From: Actinoplanes italicus | GTDB taxonomy: Bacteria; Actinomycetota; Actinomycetes; Mycobacteriales; Micromonosporaceae | Length of the DNA: 64,000 nt | Reading direction: 5' to 3' | Assembly (NCBI RefSeq): GCF_003001815.1 | Contig: NZ_PVMZ01000009.1 | Span: forward strand, 186,001-250,000 | Shown here: in pieces, positions 17,868 to 27,001 of the stretch | Layout of the letters: each line of letters begins with the position of its first letter | Numbering within the stretch: position 1 is the stretch's first letter | The notes under the pieces: generated by a model | The model's database searches: none | What the model was told of the DNA's origin: nothing | Seen by the model: only the letters and a program-made list of their open reading frames with translations | Translations under genes and position numbers: made by a program

Positions 17868-18055
17868 GGCTCCTCCGAATATCTCATTGACGAGGATGAT
17901 TCATCGCAGGTGGAGACGGGTCAACGGACGGCGCTTGACGGGCGGGTGGCGGTTTGATGAGCGGGCGGAAACCGGTAAGGTCTGTCGATGCGCCGATCAT
18001 GGCGTGCCGTTTAAGTCGCCCCTAAGAAAAACTTAAAACAAGCAAGGAAAAGGAC

Positions 18056-19417
18056 ATGAGAGCCCTGCGTACGGTGTGCGTTGCCGCACTTGCCGCTTTT
18101 GTCATGGGAGCGTGCTCAACGTCATCCGGGGAAACGGCTGATCCGGGGCCCGCTGAGCGGGTCGCGGCCGGCTCGTCACTGCCACCCGGGGCGTCCGTGG
18201 CGCCGTCCGCCTCCGCCTCCTCCGTCGTGAAGCCGCAGGCCCCCGCGACCCCCGCGACCACCGGGGCCTGCGCCCGCAAGATCGCTGCCGCGCCCGTCGC
18301 GAAGATCACCGAGGTGAAGCTGCCGTCCAAGGTCATCGGCTACGGCTCCGAGGGCGACACCGACAAACTGCCGATGGCGATCGCGGCCCGCCCCGACGGC
18401 GGCTCGTGGCTCGCCTGGCTCGGCACCGACGGCAAGGTCCACCTCGGCCGTCTCGGCTGCGACGACAAACTCACCGGCACGCCCACCAGCTTCACCGGCA
18501 TCGACCTGCAGGACGTCCAGGCCGATGCGAAGGGCGGCGTCATCCTGCTCACCCGCAAGGGCAACTGCGGCGGCGGCAAACTCTGCGGCGGCACGTCCAG
18601 CCCGTGCAACACGATGCACATGATCCGCTTCGACGACAACGGCAAGCTCCTCTGGGAACGCCAGGTCACCAACCTGACCGGCGGCCGCACCGGCTACGAC
18701 GACGGCGCCCGCTTCATCTGGTGGTACCAGCACCACGGCCGCCTCGCCACCAACGGCTCCGACTGGGCCGCCTACTTCGGCACCGCCATCACCGTCAAGA
18801 ACGGCGCCTGCGTCGACATCCACCAGGGCGACCGCATCCAGGTTGTGAGCGCTAACGGCAAGCTGCTCAGCGGCCACAAGGACGCCGCCGAGGTCGGATG
18901 CAGCCACGCCTGGAACTCGCGCATCGTCTGGGACCCGCGCACCAAACGCTTCGCCGCCGTCTGCGCCACCGACAACGACTGCCGGATCGCGCAGCCCAAC
19001 CCGTACCGCACGGTCGCCACCGGCACCTGCGACGGCACCCTCTTCGGCGGTGACCTGGTCCTGGCCAAGTCGAAGGGGTACTGGACCGCCTGGAGCCAGG
19101 GCGGCAAGATCCGCCTCGAGCGCTTCACCACCGGGAAGTCCACGTCGAGCATCAAGACCGGCATCGCGTCCGCGCACCCGCACCTGGTCACCTACGGCAG
19201 CGGGCGGATGCTGCTCGCCTGGCAGTCCGGGGCGGGCATCGCGGCCCAGGTCTACGACGCCGGAACCGGCAAGGCCGTCGGCGGTCGCCTGAACCTCGCC
19301 GCTAAGGACCACTCCTACCAGGCGTTCAAGTCCTACGCCGACGGGAGTGTCGCCTATCCGGCGGCGGGCGGTTCGACCTCGGCCATCAAGATCGCGCGGG
19401 TCCTGCCGCAAAGCTGA
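18056..19417 (+). CDS. Lipoprotein with predicted beta-propeller, function unknown
   Basis: A 453-residue lipoprotein: signal peptide with lipobox VMGAC at about residue 20, a Ser/Pro/Ala-rich spacer to about 75, then repeated beta-rich segments such as GGSWLAWLGTDGKVHLGRL, GGVILLTRKGN, GYWTAWSQGGKIRLERF and GRMLLAWQSGAGIAAQVYD. These look like blades of a beta-propeller. Cys pairs (GNCGGGKLCGG, CATDNDC) suggest disulfides outside the membrane. AAGGAAAAGG precedes the ATG. A LacI-type palindrome lies inside the coding region at 18844. The last codons and the stop are repeated twice downstream in a 40-bp array. No enzymatic motif is recognised. Confidence 0.8.
   Translation: MRALRTVCVAALAAFVMGACSTSSGETADPGPAERVAAGSSLPPGASVAPSASASSVVKPQAPATPATTGACARKIAAAPVAKITEVKLPSKVIGYGSEGDTDKLPMAIAARPDGGSWLAWLGTDGKVHLGRLGCDDKLTGTPTSFTGIDLQDVQADAKGGVILLTRKGNCGGGKLCGGTSSPCNTMHMIRFDDNGKLLWERQVTNLTGGRTGYDDGARFIWWYQHHGRLATNGSDWAAYFGTAITVKNGACVDIHQGDRIQVVSANGKLLSGHKDAAEVGCSHAWNSRIVWDPRTKRFAAVCATDNDCRIAQPNPYRTVATGTCDGTLFGGDLVLAKSKGYWTAWSQGGKIRLERFTTGKSTSSIKTGIASAHPHLVTYGSGRMLLAWQSGAGIAAQVYDAGTGKAVGGRLNLAAKDHSYQAFKSYADGSVAYPAAGGSTSAIKIARVLPQS
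18844..18857 (+). promoter_or_regulatory. Intragenic LacI-type palindrome
   Basis: TGTGAGCGCTAACG matches the operator upstream of the double-GH43 gene (reverse complement of 46104-46117) at 13 of 14 positions, but lies in the middle of the lipoprotein gene. It could be a roadblock or auxiliary site, or chance. Confidence 0.3.
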
Positions 19418-19498
19418 CTCGGCCGTCAAGATCGCGCGGGTCCTGCCGCAGAGCTGACTCGGCCGTCAAGATCGCGCGGGTCCTGCCGCAAAGCTGAT
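19379..19498 (+). repeat. 40-bp tandem repeat, three copies, starting inside a gene
   Basis: Units at 19379-19418, 19419-19458 and 19459-19498 differ by only a few bases. The first unit contains the last 12 codons and the TGA of the lipoprotein gene, so the gene end has been tandemly duplicated. Because 40 is not divisible by three, the later copies are in other frames. Confidence 0.9.
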
Positions 19499-19571
19499 CG
19501 GTGCGGTGTTCCGCTCTCCCTCCGGAGGGCGGAACGCCGCCCGCGGATCCTGGATCGTCGTCTTCGCGAGA

Positions 19572-19618
19572 GATCTTGTGGACTCCGGCCCTCGACGCAA
19601 CCGCAACCTCACAAGATC
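19572..19618. repeat. Dispersed palindromic element, copy A
   Basis: GATCTTGTG (19572-19580) and CACAAGATC (19610-19618) form exact 9-bp arms around 29 bases. Related elements are at 35715-35761 and 35804-35858. Confidence 0.65.
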
Positions 19619-19740
19619 GCGGGCGGTGGGCGGTGGGCGGCGGGCGGCGGGCGGCGGTGCGCGGCGGTGCGCGGCGGTGCGCGGCGGCGGGTGGCGGTGC
19701 GCGGCGGGTGCGCGGCGGGCGGCGGGTGAGGACGGCGGGT
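19618..19740. repeat. G-rich low-complexity tract
   Basis: About 120 bases made almost only of GGCGGGC, GGCGGTGC and GCGGGTG units. It fills the gap between the lipoprotein and SGNH hydrolase genes. G-runs of three or more are frequent on the plus strand. I see no gene in it. Confidence 0.7.
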
Positions 19741-19748
19741 GGTCGGCG

Positions 19749-20501
19749 TCAGACGGTGATGGGGGTCCAGGAGGCGTACTTGGGGAGGCGGTTGTCTCCT
19801 GAGGACCGGCCCCGCAAGCGCCGGTGGATCCAGGGAAGTACGTGCTGACCGTAGTAGCGGGCCTCGTTGAGCAGGTGGAACGCCGGCGCCGGGCCCGGGT
19901 CGAGGGCGTGCGGTGGCTTCGGGTGGCCCAGGGCGCCCAGCACCAGGGAGGCCACCCGCCGGTGGCCGGCCGCGTTGAGGTGCAGGCGGTCGGATGACCA
20001 ATATGCACGACGGCGCAGTTCGACGTCGCGGAAGCAGTCGACGAACGTCACACCGTAGCGGGGGAGCAGCTCGGACACCGCGGCGGTGAGGATCTCGCCT
20101 CGCTGGCGGAACGTGCTGCCGAACGGCAGGTGGTCGGAGGGGTCGGCGCCGCTCAGCACGACGAGGCGGACATCGGTGTCGACACAGCGCTGGACGGCGT
20201 GCTCGGTCAGCTCGATGAGGTGCTCCAGGGAGACACCGCGCCGCAGCATGTCGTTGCCGCCGCCGTTGAAGGTGAGCAGCGTCGGGGCCGGTGTGAGGGC
20301 CAGCGCGGTCTCCAGCTGCTCCTTCACGATCGGCTCGAGCAGGCGGCCCCGGATGGCCAGGTTCGCATACTCCACCGGACCGTCGGCGATCTCGGAGAGG
20401 CCGGCGGCGACGAGGTCTGCCCAGCCCCGCTCGGTGCCGTCGGGCAGGGTGTCACCCAGGCCCTCGGTGAAGCTGTCGCCGATCGCCACGTAGCGCGTCA
20501 T
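19749..20501 (-). CDS. SGNH/GDSL-family hydrolase
   Basis: A 250-residue esterase/lipase-type hydrolase without a signal peptide. Block I has the nucleophile Ser in AIGDSFTEGLGD, block II the oxyanion Gly in NLAIRGR, block III the Asn in NGGGNDM, and block V the catalytic Asp and His in SSDRLHLNAAGH. All four SGNH residues are therefore present. Such proteins deacylate esters on sugars, lipids or peptides; the substrate is unknown. A strong terminator from the upstream aldehyde dehydrogenase gene separates the two, so it has its own promoter. Confidence 0.9.
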   Translation of the reverse strand: MTRYVAIGDSFTEGLGDTLPDGTERGWADLVAAGLSEIADGPVEYANLAIRGRLLEPIVKEQLETALALTPAPTLLTFNGGGNDMLRRGVSLEHLIELTEHAVQRCVDTDVRLVVLSGADPSDHLPFGSTFRQRGEILTAAVSELLPRYGVTFVDCFRDVELRRRAYWSSDRLHLNAAGHRRVASLVLGALGHPKPPHALDPGPAPAFHLLNEARYYGQHVLPWIHRRLRGRSSGDNRLPKYASWTPITV

Positions 20502-20572
20502 GTGGTGCCCCCGTGCTGTAACCCTTCGAGATCCGCATCGACGCTATCCGACCGAACGGTCGCAAAGCTAAC

Positions 20573-20615
20573 CAATGAAACGGCGACCTGCGTCACGAAT
20601 GACACAGGCCGCCGT
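20573..20615 (-). terminator. Intrinsic terminator with UUCG tetraloop
   Basis: Read on the minus strand, 16-bp arms (20600-20615 and 20580-20595, two G-U pairs) enclose a TTCG loop and are followed by TTTCATT. It lies just after the aldehyde dehydrogenase stop and is the clearest factor-independent terminator in the window. Confidence 0.85.
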
Positions 20616-20624
20616 CGTGGGAAA

Positions 20625-22064
20625 TCAAGCGGGCCAGTCCACGCTCAGGTATTGCGTCTCCTGGAACTCGCGCAGCCCCTCCCGGGCGCCCTCGCGGCCG
20701 AGGCCGCTCTGCTTGACGCCGCCGAACGGGGCGGCCGGGTCGGAGACGAGGCCACGGTTGACGCCGACCATGCCGGCGTCGAGGGCCTCGCCGAGGCGCA
20801 GGGCACGGGCCAGATCACCGGAGAAGACGTACGCCGCCAGGCCGTACTTGCTGTCGTTGACCAGTTTGAGCAGCTCCTCCTCGGTGTCCCAGCTGGTGAT
20901 GGCCGCGACCGGCCCGAAGATCTCGTCCTGAAGGATCGCCGCGTCGGCCGGGACGTCGATGAGGACGGTCGGCGGGTAGAAGTGGCCCGGCGCGTCCGGT
21001 GTGGGGGCACGGTGGCTGATCCGGGCGCCGGCCGCGACCGCCTCGTCGACGGTCCGGGTGACCCGGTGCAGCGCGTTCGCGCTGATCAGCGGCCCGACGG
21101 CGGCGCCGTCGGCGGCCGGGCCGACGGTCAGTTCCTCCACGGCGGCACCGAACCTCTCGACGAAGCCGGAGACCACCGCTGAGTGGACGTAGAACCGGTT
21201 CGCGGCGGTGCAGGCCTGTCCGCCGTTGCGGAACTTGGCGATCATCGCCCCGGCTACGGCCACGTCCAGGTCGGCGTCGTCGGCGACGATGAACGGAGCG
21301 TTGCCGCCGAGCTCCATCGACGAGTTGACGACCCGGTCGGCGGCGTGCCGCAGCAGCACCCGGCCGACCGCGGTGCTGCCGGTGAAGGAGATCTTGCGGA
21401 CCCGTTCGTCGTCGAGCCACGCACCGACCACACCGGACGCGTCGGTGGTGGTCACCACGGTGATCACCCCGTCCGGCAGCCCGGCCTCGGTGAGCAGCCG
21501 GGCGATGGCGAGCGCGGTGAGCGGTGTCTCGGCGGCCGGTTTGACGACCGCGGTGCAACCGGCGGCGAGCGCCGGGCCGATCTTGCGGGTGATCATCGCG
21601 GCGGGGAAGTTCCACGGCGTGACCAGTGCGGCTACCCCGACAGGGCGATGCGTGACGAGGGTACGGGTGCCCCCGGCCGGCGATTCCCCGAAGTCGCCTC
21701 CCGGCCGTACCGCCTCCTCGGCGAACCACCGGAAGAACTCCGCCGCGTAGGTCACCTCACCGGTGGCGTCGGACAGCGACTTCCCGTTCTCCCTGGTGAT
21801 CAGCAGGGCGAGCGACTCACGGTCACGGACCATCAGCTCGTACGCCCGATGCAGGATCTCCGACCGGCGACGAGGAGGGGTCCGCCGCCAGGTGGTGAAG
21901 GCCGCGGCGGCGGTGTCGACGGCCGCGCGTGCGCCGTCGGTGCCCTGGTCCTCGACCTGTGCCACGACCGTCAGGGTCGCCGGGTCGATCACGTCGAAGG
22001 TCACCGGATCTCCTCGAAGGCCGGGCGGTTCGGTGATCAGCCGGCGCTGTTGCTCAATGCTCAC
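20625..22064 (-). CDS. gabD: NAD(P)-dependent succinate-semialdehyde-type dehydrogenase
   Basis: An aldehyde dehydrogenase of about 479 residues. Signatures are TPWNFPAAMITRKIGPALAAG (cofactor binding), FTGSTAVGR, the ELGGNAPFIV motif with the general-base Glu, and NGGQACTAANRF with the catalytic Cys. The overall pattern is that of the GabD/SSADH branch, which oxidises succinate semialdehyde to succinate. The start is uncertain: GTG 22064 has a GAGG site; ATG 22091 would add nine residues. It is divergent from a LysR gene 76 bp away, which probably controls it. Other short-chain semialdehydes are possible substrates. Confidence 0.85.
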   Translation of the reverse strand: MSIEQQRRLITEPPGLRGDPVTFDVIDPATLTVVAQVEDQGTDGARAAVDTAAAAFTTWRRTPPRRRSEILHRAYELMVRDRESLALLITRENGKSLSDATGEVTYAAEFFRWFAEEAVRPGGDFGESPAGGTRTLVTHRPVGVAALVTPWNFPAAMITRKIGPALAAGCTAVVKPAAETPLTALAIARLLTEAGLPDGVITVVTTTDASGVVGAWLDDERVRKISFTGSTAVGRVLLRHAADRVVNSSMELGGNAPFIVADDADLDVAVAGAMIAKFRNGGQACTAANRFYVHSAVVSGFVERFGAAVEELTVGPAADGAAVGPLISANALHRVTRTVDEAVAAGARISHRAPTPDAPGHFYPPTVLIDVPADAAILQDEIFGPVAAITSWDTEEELLKLVNDSKYGLAAYVFSGDLARALRLGEALDAGMVGVNRGLVSDPAAPFGGVKQSGLGREGAREGLREFQETQYLSVDWPA

Positions 22065-22139
22065 GCGCCTCAGTCTCGGGCGCGCCGTCATGCCCGTCCA
22101 TTACCGTTGCGGCAGCCCGACTATGCCGGGGAGGCATGA

Positions 22140-23003
22140 ATGGAGCTGCGGCATCTCCGCTACTTCGTGGCGACCGCCGAGGCAGGCACGGTCAGCGGCG
22201 CGGCCGCCCGGTTGCACCTCACACAGCCCGGCCTGTCCCGGCAGCTGCGCCAGCTGGAGAGGGACCTCGGCGTGCCGCTCTTCGACCGTTCGACCACCCG
22301 CCTGGAGCTGTCCACGACCGGTCGCGCCCTCCTCCCGCAGGCCCGTGACCTGCTGCAGCGTGCGGACGCGCTGAAGGTGGCGGCCTCTTTCCACGCCAAC
22401 GGCCGGCTGGAGCGGCTGACCATCGGCGCGCCGGCCGTGACGCTGACCGACGTGATCGCCCCGTTCATCGCGACACTGGCCCCGGACGACCCGACCACCG
22501 ACGTCCTGGGCGCCGACGGTCTCTCCCCGGCCGAGACGCTGCGGCGGGCCGATCTGGCGGTGACCACGTTTCGTGCGTCGGCGCCGTTTCAGGAGATGCC
22601 ACTCGCCGTGCTGCCGGTCTGGGCCTACGTTCCCGGGGACCATCCTTGGGCGGACCGGGTGCGCGTCCGTCTCGCGGACCTGTCCGGCGAGCCGCTGATC
22701 CTGTTGCCGGCGACGTTCACCGCCCGGCAGGCCTGGGACGCGGCCGTGGCCGGCAATTCGCACGAGCCCTTCATCGAGGCGGCCAACGGCACGGTCGCCC
22801 AAGCGCTGGCAGCGGCCGGTCGCGGAATCGCCATAGCCTCCGACGACCCTCGGTTCGACCTGCGGCCGCTGGCCGTCGAGGAGCTCTCCATCCGGCTCCG
22901 CGCCGTCTGGGACTCCCGCCACGCCGCCGCCGCGACCCTGGAGCGCTTCGCCGGCCGCCTGGGCGCCTTCATCCGGGACCGCTACGACGCCCCCGCCTCC
23001 TGA
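22140..23003 (+). CDS. LysR-family transcriptional regulator
   Basis: A 287-residue regulator. The N-terminal helix-turn-helix is MELRHLRYFVATAEAGTVSGAAARLHLTQPGLSRQL, followed by RQLERDLGVPLFDRS and the linker helix. The C-terminal two-lobed effector domain is intact but on the short side. GGGGAGG precedes the ATG. It is transcribed divergently from the aldehyde dehydrogenase gene across a short shared promoter region, the usual layout for a LysR activator and its target. The effector could be succinate semialdehyde or a related metabolite; this is inference. Confidence 0.9.
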   Translation: MELRHLRYFVATAEAGTVSGAAARLHLTQPGLSRQLRQLERDLGVPLFDRSTTRLELSTTGRALLPQARDLLQRADALKVAASFHANGRLERLTIGAPAVTLTDVIAPFIATLAPDDPTTDVLGADGLSPAETLRRADLAVTTFRASAPFQEMPLAVLPVWAYVPGDHPWADRVRVRLADLSGEPLILLPATFTARQAWDAAVAGNSHEPFIEAANGTVAQALAAAGRGIAIASDDPRFDLRPLAVEELSIRLRAVWDSRHAAAATLERFAGRLGAFIRDRYDAPAS

Positions 23004-23071
23004 CCGAGCGTGCTTGGAAAGCAACGGCAGGTGATCTCAGGTCTGGCCCCGGCGCGCCGATTCGTCGCGAC

Positions 23072-24259
23072 ATGGATCGCGTTGAGCTCGACGGCCGCTG
23101 GTTCGGCACGGGACACAGCACGCTCACTGACCCGGCCTCGGCCGGGGCCGAGGCGGCCGCGGCCGCGCTGAACGGCCGTGAGCCGCTGGTGGTGTTCGTC
23201 TTCTGTTCGGTGGGCTATCACGTGCCGGAGCTGTTCGACGGCATCCGGGAACGGGTCGGCGCCGGGACGGTGATCGTCGGCTGCACCACGTCGGGGCAGA
23301 TCGGGGGCGGCACCGTCAGCCGGGACGGCGTGTCGGTCACCGCGTGGGGCGGTGCCGGCTTCGCCGTACGCACCCATGTCTCGAGAAACGTCTCGGGCCG
23401 CCTGCGTGACGCCGGCGTGGAGGCCGCCTCGTGCCTGGGCGCCGTCGACCAGCCGCATCGGGCGCTGCTGATGCTCGCCGACGGCCTGACCGGTAACCAG
23501 CACGAGATCGTCCGTGGCGCATTCTCGGTGGCCGGCGCCGTGGTTCCGCTGGTCGGCGGCTGCGCCGGTGACCATCTTGCCTACGTACGCACCTACCAGT
23601 TCCACGGTGGCCGGGACGGGGTGGAGATCCTCTCCGACGCGGTCGTGGGCGTGGCGGTCGGCTCGGACCAGCCACTCGGCGTGGGCATCGCGCACGGCTG
23701 GCGCAAGCAGGGCGACGCCATGATCGTGACCAGCAGTCAGGACGGCCGCGTCCACGAGCTGGACGGCGAACCGGCATTGGACGTGCTCCTGCGGCGGCTC
23801 GGTCTCGACGAGTCGATCCTCGACGACGAGGAGGCGTTCCGGCAGGCGGCTTTCTCCCACCCGCTGGGCCTGTCCCGGCGCAGCGGCGAAGACATCCGGG
23901 TGATCCACTCGGCGGACCGTTCCGCCCGGTCGCTGATCTGCCTGGCCGACGTGCCGCAGGGCGCCCTCGCCTGGATGATGGAGAGCGACCACGGCTCGCT
24001 CACCGACGCGGCCGGTCAGGCCGTCGCGCAGGCGGTCGGGACGCTCGGCGGCCGGACGCCCCTCGGCGCGATGGTCTTCGACTGCGCCGCCCGCCGGATC
24101 GCCATCGGCGAGGACGGCGTCAAGCCCGAGCACGACGGCATCGCCGCCGTGATTCCGGATGTGCCGTTCGGCGGCTTCTACACCAACGGTGAGATCGCCC
24201 GGGTGCGTGGCGCGCTCGGCATGCACCACTTCACCGTGGCCACGCTCGCGCTGGGTTGA
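23072..24259 (+). CDS. FIST-domain sensory protein
   Basis: A 395-residue cytoplasmic protein with FIST N (VVFVFCSVGYHVPELFDGI, IVGCTTSGQIGGGTVSRDGVSV, then LVGGCAGD) and FIST C (HPLGLSRRSGEDIRVIHS to VFDCAARR and FGGFYTNGEIARV) domains. FIST proteins bind small ligands, probably amino acids, and are linked to signal transduction. The ATG at 23072 lacks a clear ribosome site, so the transcript may be leaderless. The GGDEF-EAL gene starts 27 bases after the stop, so the FIST protein is probably its input module. Confidence 0.88.
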   Translation: MDRVELDGRWFGTGHSTLTDPASAGAEAAAAALNGREPLVVFVFCSVGYHVPELFDGIRERVGAGTVIVGCTTSGQIGGGTVSRDGVSVTAWGGAGFAVRTHVSRNVSGRLRDAGVEAASCLGAVDQPHRALLMLADGLTGNQHEIVRGAFSVAGAVVPLVGGCAGDHLAYVRTYQFHGGRDGVEILSDAVVGVAVGSDQPLGVGIAHGWRKQGDAMIVTSSQDGRVHELDGEPALDVLLRRLGLDESILDDEEAFRQAAFSHPLGLSRRSGEDIRVIHSADRSARSLICLADVPQGALAWMMESDHGSLTDAAGQAVAQAVGTLGGRTPLGAMVFDCAARRIAIGEDGVKPEHDGIAAVIPDVPFGGFYTNGEIARVRGALGMHHFTVATLALG

Positions 24260-24286
24260 GGAAGCTCTTGTGTTGAGGAGGCGGTC

Positions 24287-26023
24287 GTGAACCACTGGTC
24301 CACACATCAGCTCACCGAGTTCTTCGCCGCGGTCTGCTCGCCGCAGGACGAGCGAGCCGCCATCACCATCGCGGTGGAACGGGCCGCCGAGGTGCTGGAG
24401 GCCGAGGTCGGGGCGGTTCTGCGCGGTGACCGGGTCGAGGTGGCCCGCGGCGTCGACCGCGACCTGCTCGACGGCGCCCTGCCGGCGGGTCCGGCGTCCC
24501 AGCTGTCGCTGCCCGGCCTCGAGGACCTCAACATCGGCACCGCGCGGTTCGGCGCCGAACCGCGCGGGTCGTTGATGGTGGCGCGGGCCGGTGACCCGCT
24601 CGACCCGGAGGAACGGCAGCTGCTGCAGGCGATGGCGCAGACGCTGGGCCTGGCACTGGACAACATCGCCCTGCTCACCGCCGAGCGACGCCTGCGTGAG
24701 GAGCGTGAGCGCGAGGCCGCCGAGCGGCTTGCCCTCGTCGAGGCGGTGCGCGAGGCCCGGCACGACTCGCTGACCGGTCTGCCGACCCGGGTGCTGTTCC
24801 TGGAGATCCTGGCCGGGAAGCTGCGCCTGACGGTGCCGACCAGCGTGCTCTTCATCGACCTGGACCGGTTCAAGGCGGTCAACGACAGCCTCGGCCACCG
24901 GGCCGGTGACGACCTGCTCGGACACGTGGCGGCCCGGATCCGCGACTGCCTGCGCCCGGCCGACGTGGGTGCCCGGATCGGCGGCGACGAGTTCGCGGTG
25001 CTGCTCGACACGACCGTCGCCGACGACGCGGTGCCGGTGGCGTGGCGGCTGATCGAGGCGCTGCGCCGGCCGTTCCGGATCAGCGGCCGGGACGTGTTCA
25101 TCGGCGCCAGCATCGGCATCGCCACCGGCACGGCCGGGTTCGACGCCGACGACCTGCTCGGCAACGCCGACGTGGCGATGTACCGGGCCAAGAAGGACGG
25201 CCCCGGCAAGGTGATCGTCTTCGAGCCGGCCATGCACGCCGAGGCGCTGGCCCGTCTCACCCTCACCGCCGACCTGCGGCACGCGCTGGCCGCCGACGAG
25301 TTCCGGCTGCTCTACCAGCCGCTGATCCGGTTGGAGACCGGCGTGGCGACCGGCGTGGAGGCGCTGATCCGCTGGAAACGGCCCGGTCGCGGGTATGTGC
25401 CGCCGGTCGAGTTCCTGCCGCTGGCCGAGGAGAACGGCATGATCGCCGACATCGGCCGCTGGGTGCTGCGGGCCGCCGGCGAGCAGGCCGCCCGCTGGCG
25501 GCGGACCCACCCGGCCCTGACCCTGAACGTGAACGTCTCGGGCCGCCAGCTCACCGACCCGCAGTTCGCCGCCGACGTGGAGCAGACGCTCACCGGCTGC
25601 GGGCTCCCGGCGGGCGCGGTCACCCTGGAGCTGACCGAGTCGGTTCTGATGAACGATCCGCGTACGGCCATCGCCTGCCTGGGCGACCTGCGTGACCTCG
25701 GCGTGGGCCTGGCGATCGACGACTTCGGCACCGGCTACTCGTCACTGTCCTACCTGCAGCGCCTCCCGGTCGACGAGCTGAAGATCGACCGCGCGTTCAT
25801 CAGCCGTGCCGAGCCGACCGCCGCCGACCTGGCGGTCATCCGCACGGTGGTCGAGCTGGCCCGCACACTCAAGCTGCGTACCGTGGTCGAGGGCGTCGAG
25901 ACCGAGGAACAGCACCGGGCCATGCGGGAGCTGGGCTGCGACTACGGTCAGGGCTACCACCTGTGCCGGCCGATCGAGCCGGAGAGCGTGCCGGCCGCGT
26001 TCGCGGCGCCGCTGGTCACCTGA
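24287..26023 (+). CDS. GGDEF-EAL cyclic di-GMP enzyme with N-terminal GAF-like region
   Basis: A 578-residue soluble protein, GTG start with TGAGGAGG upstream. Residues 1-135 are a GAF-like region ending in a coiled-coil linker (ERRLREEREREAAERLALVEAVREA). The GGDEF domain (about 150-310) has an intact RIGGDEFAVLL and an RPAD I-site. The EAL domain (about 320-575) keeps EALIRW, NVNVSGRQL, LELTES, DDFGTGYSSL, KIDR and VEGVET, so both cyclase and phosphodiesterase activities are possible. Co-transcription with the FIST gene suggests ligand-controlled cyclic di-GMP turnover. It overlaps the convergent AraC gene by 8 bp. Confidence 0.9.
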   Translation: MNHWSTHQLTEFFAAVCSPQDERAAITIAVERAAEVLEAEVGAVLRGDRVEVARGVDRDLLDGALPAGPASQLSLPGLEDLNIGTARFGAEPRGSLMVARAGDPLDPEERQLLQAMAQTLGLALDNIALLTAERRLREEREREAAERLALVEAVREARHDSLTGLPTRVLFLEILAGKLRLTVPTSVLFIDLDRFKAVNDSLGHRAGDDLLGHVAARIRDCLRPADVGARIGGDEFAVLLDTTVADDAVPVAWRLIEALRRPFRISGRDVFIGASIGIATGTAGFDADDLLGNADVAMYRAKKDGPGKVIVFEPAMHAEALARLTLTADLRHALAADEFRLLYQPLIRLETGVATGVEALIRWKRPGRGYVPPVEFLPLAEENGMIADIGRWVLRAAGEQAARWRRTHPALTLNVNVSGRQLTDPQFAADVEQTLTGCGLPAGAVTLELTESVLMNDPRTAIACLGDLRDLGVGLAIDDFGTGYSSLSYLQRLPVDELKIDRAFISRAEPTAADLAVIRTVVELARTLKLRTVVEGVETEEQHRAMRELGCDYGQGYHLCRPIEPESVPAAFAAPLVT

Positions 26024-26927
26024 ACCCCGTTCGATAGCGGCCGGGCGGTACCCCGAAGCGGCGCTTGAACGCCGTCGCGAACGCGAACTCGGAGCCGTAC
26101 CCGACCCGGTCCGCGACCGCGCCGAGGGTCAGATCGGTGCTCCGCAGCAGCCCGGCCGCCACCGCCATCCGCCACCACGTCAGATACGTCAGCGGGGGCC
26201 GGCCGAGCTGCTCGGTGAATCGGCGGGCGAACGGCGCGCGGGACAGCCCGCCCTCGGCGGCCAGCGCGGCGACCGTCCAGTCCCGGCCCGGTTCGCGGTG
26301 CATGGCCCGCAGTGCGGCGCCGGTCACCGGATCGGACAGTGCGGCCGCCCAGCCGGTCGGATGGTCGCCGGTCAGGCAGGTCCGCAGCAGGTGCACGAGC
26401 ATCGTGTCGAGCAGCGCCGGGATCAGGGCGGTGCTGCCCGGTCCGGGATCGATCAGCTCGGCGGCCAGGTGCTCGACGGTGGCGGCCAGCCGCGGATGCC
26501 GTCCGGCCGGGATGTGGATCAGGTCCGGCAGATCGTGGATCATCGGGTGCACCAGCTCCGGCGCCAGCTCGTAGGCGCCGCAGAGCGTCACGGTCGCGTC
26601 CGCGTCCCCGGCCGGGCCGGCCGCGGCGAACGCCGGGAGCCCGGCCATGTCGTCGGGGCCGCACGCGGGCAGGATCGGCCGGGTGCCGGGCGAGTCGGCG
26701 AGCGTGTGCCCGTCACCGTGCGCCCGGAACACGATGTCGCCCGCGGCGAGCCGCAGCGGTTCCGCGCCGGCGCGCAGCAGCACGCACGAGCCGCGTGCCA
26801 GCACGTGGAATCCGGCCGAACCGGGCGCCGGCGCGAACTCCTGCGCCCACGGCGCCCGCCACGCCACCCGCGCGGATCGGGGGCGGCCGGTTCGCATCAC
26901 CGCAAGCACGTCGCTGAGCACGTCCAT
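26016..26927 (-). CDS. AraC-family regulator with cupin-like sensor
   Basis: A regulator of about 303 residues: an N-terminal cupin region (residues 20-180) of the AraC_binding_2 type, including HVLARGSCVLLRAGAEPLRLAAGDIVFRAHGDGHTL, and a C-terminal double helix-turn-helix (WTVAALAAEGGLSRAPFARRFTEQLG and LTLGAVADRVGYGSEFAFATAFKRRFG). ATG 26927 is preferred to ATG 26960, since a TATATG -10-like box lies between them. It is divergent from the MDR oxidoreductase gene 75 bp away, which is its likely target. Regulators of this type commonly respond to electrophiles or aldehydes. Confidence 0.88.
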   Translation of the reverse strand: MDVLSDVLAVMRTGRPRSARVAWRAPWAQEFAPAPGSAGFHVLARGSCVLLRAGAEPLRLAAGDIVFRAHGDGHTLADSPGTRPILPACGPDDMAGLPAFAAAGPAGDADATVTLCGAYELAPELVHPMIHDLPDLIHIPAGRHPRLAATVEHLAAELIDPGPGSTALIPALLDTMLVHLLRTCLTGDHPTGWAAALSDPVTGAALRAMHREPGRDWTVAALAAEGGLSRAPFARRFTEQLGRPPLTYLTWWRMAVAAGLLRSTDLTLGAVADRVGYGSEFAFATAFKRRFGVPPGRYRTGFR

Positions 26928-27001
26928 GAGCGAGACGATCGCATATAGAAACGGGATCATGGAACATTCATCGTCCTGGGCGGCCCGCTTACGGTTCGTT
27001 C

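Noticed and set aside
22982-25510. An 842-codon minus-strand frame opposite the FIST and GGDEF-EAL genes
   Set aside because: It is antisense to two genes with intact motifs and has no recognisable fold. Similar shadows at 2644-4407, 41595-44372 and 60893-63091 were rejected for the same reason.
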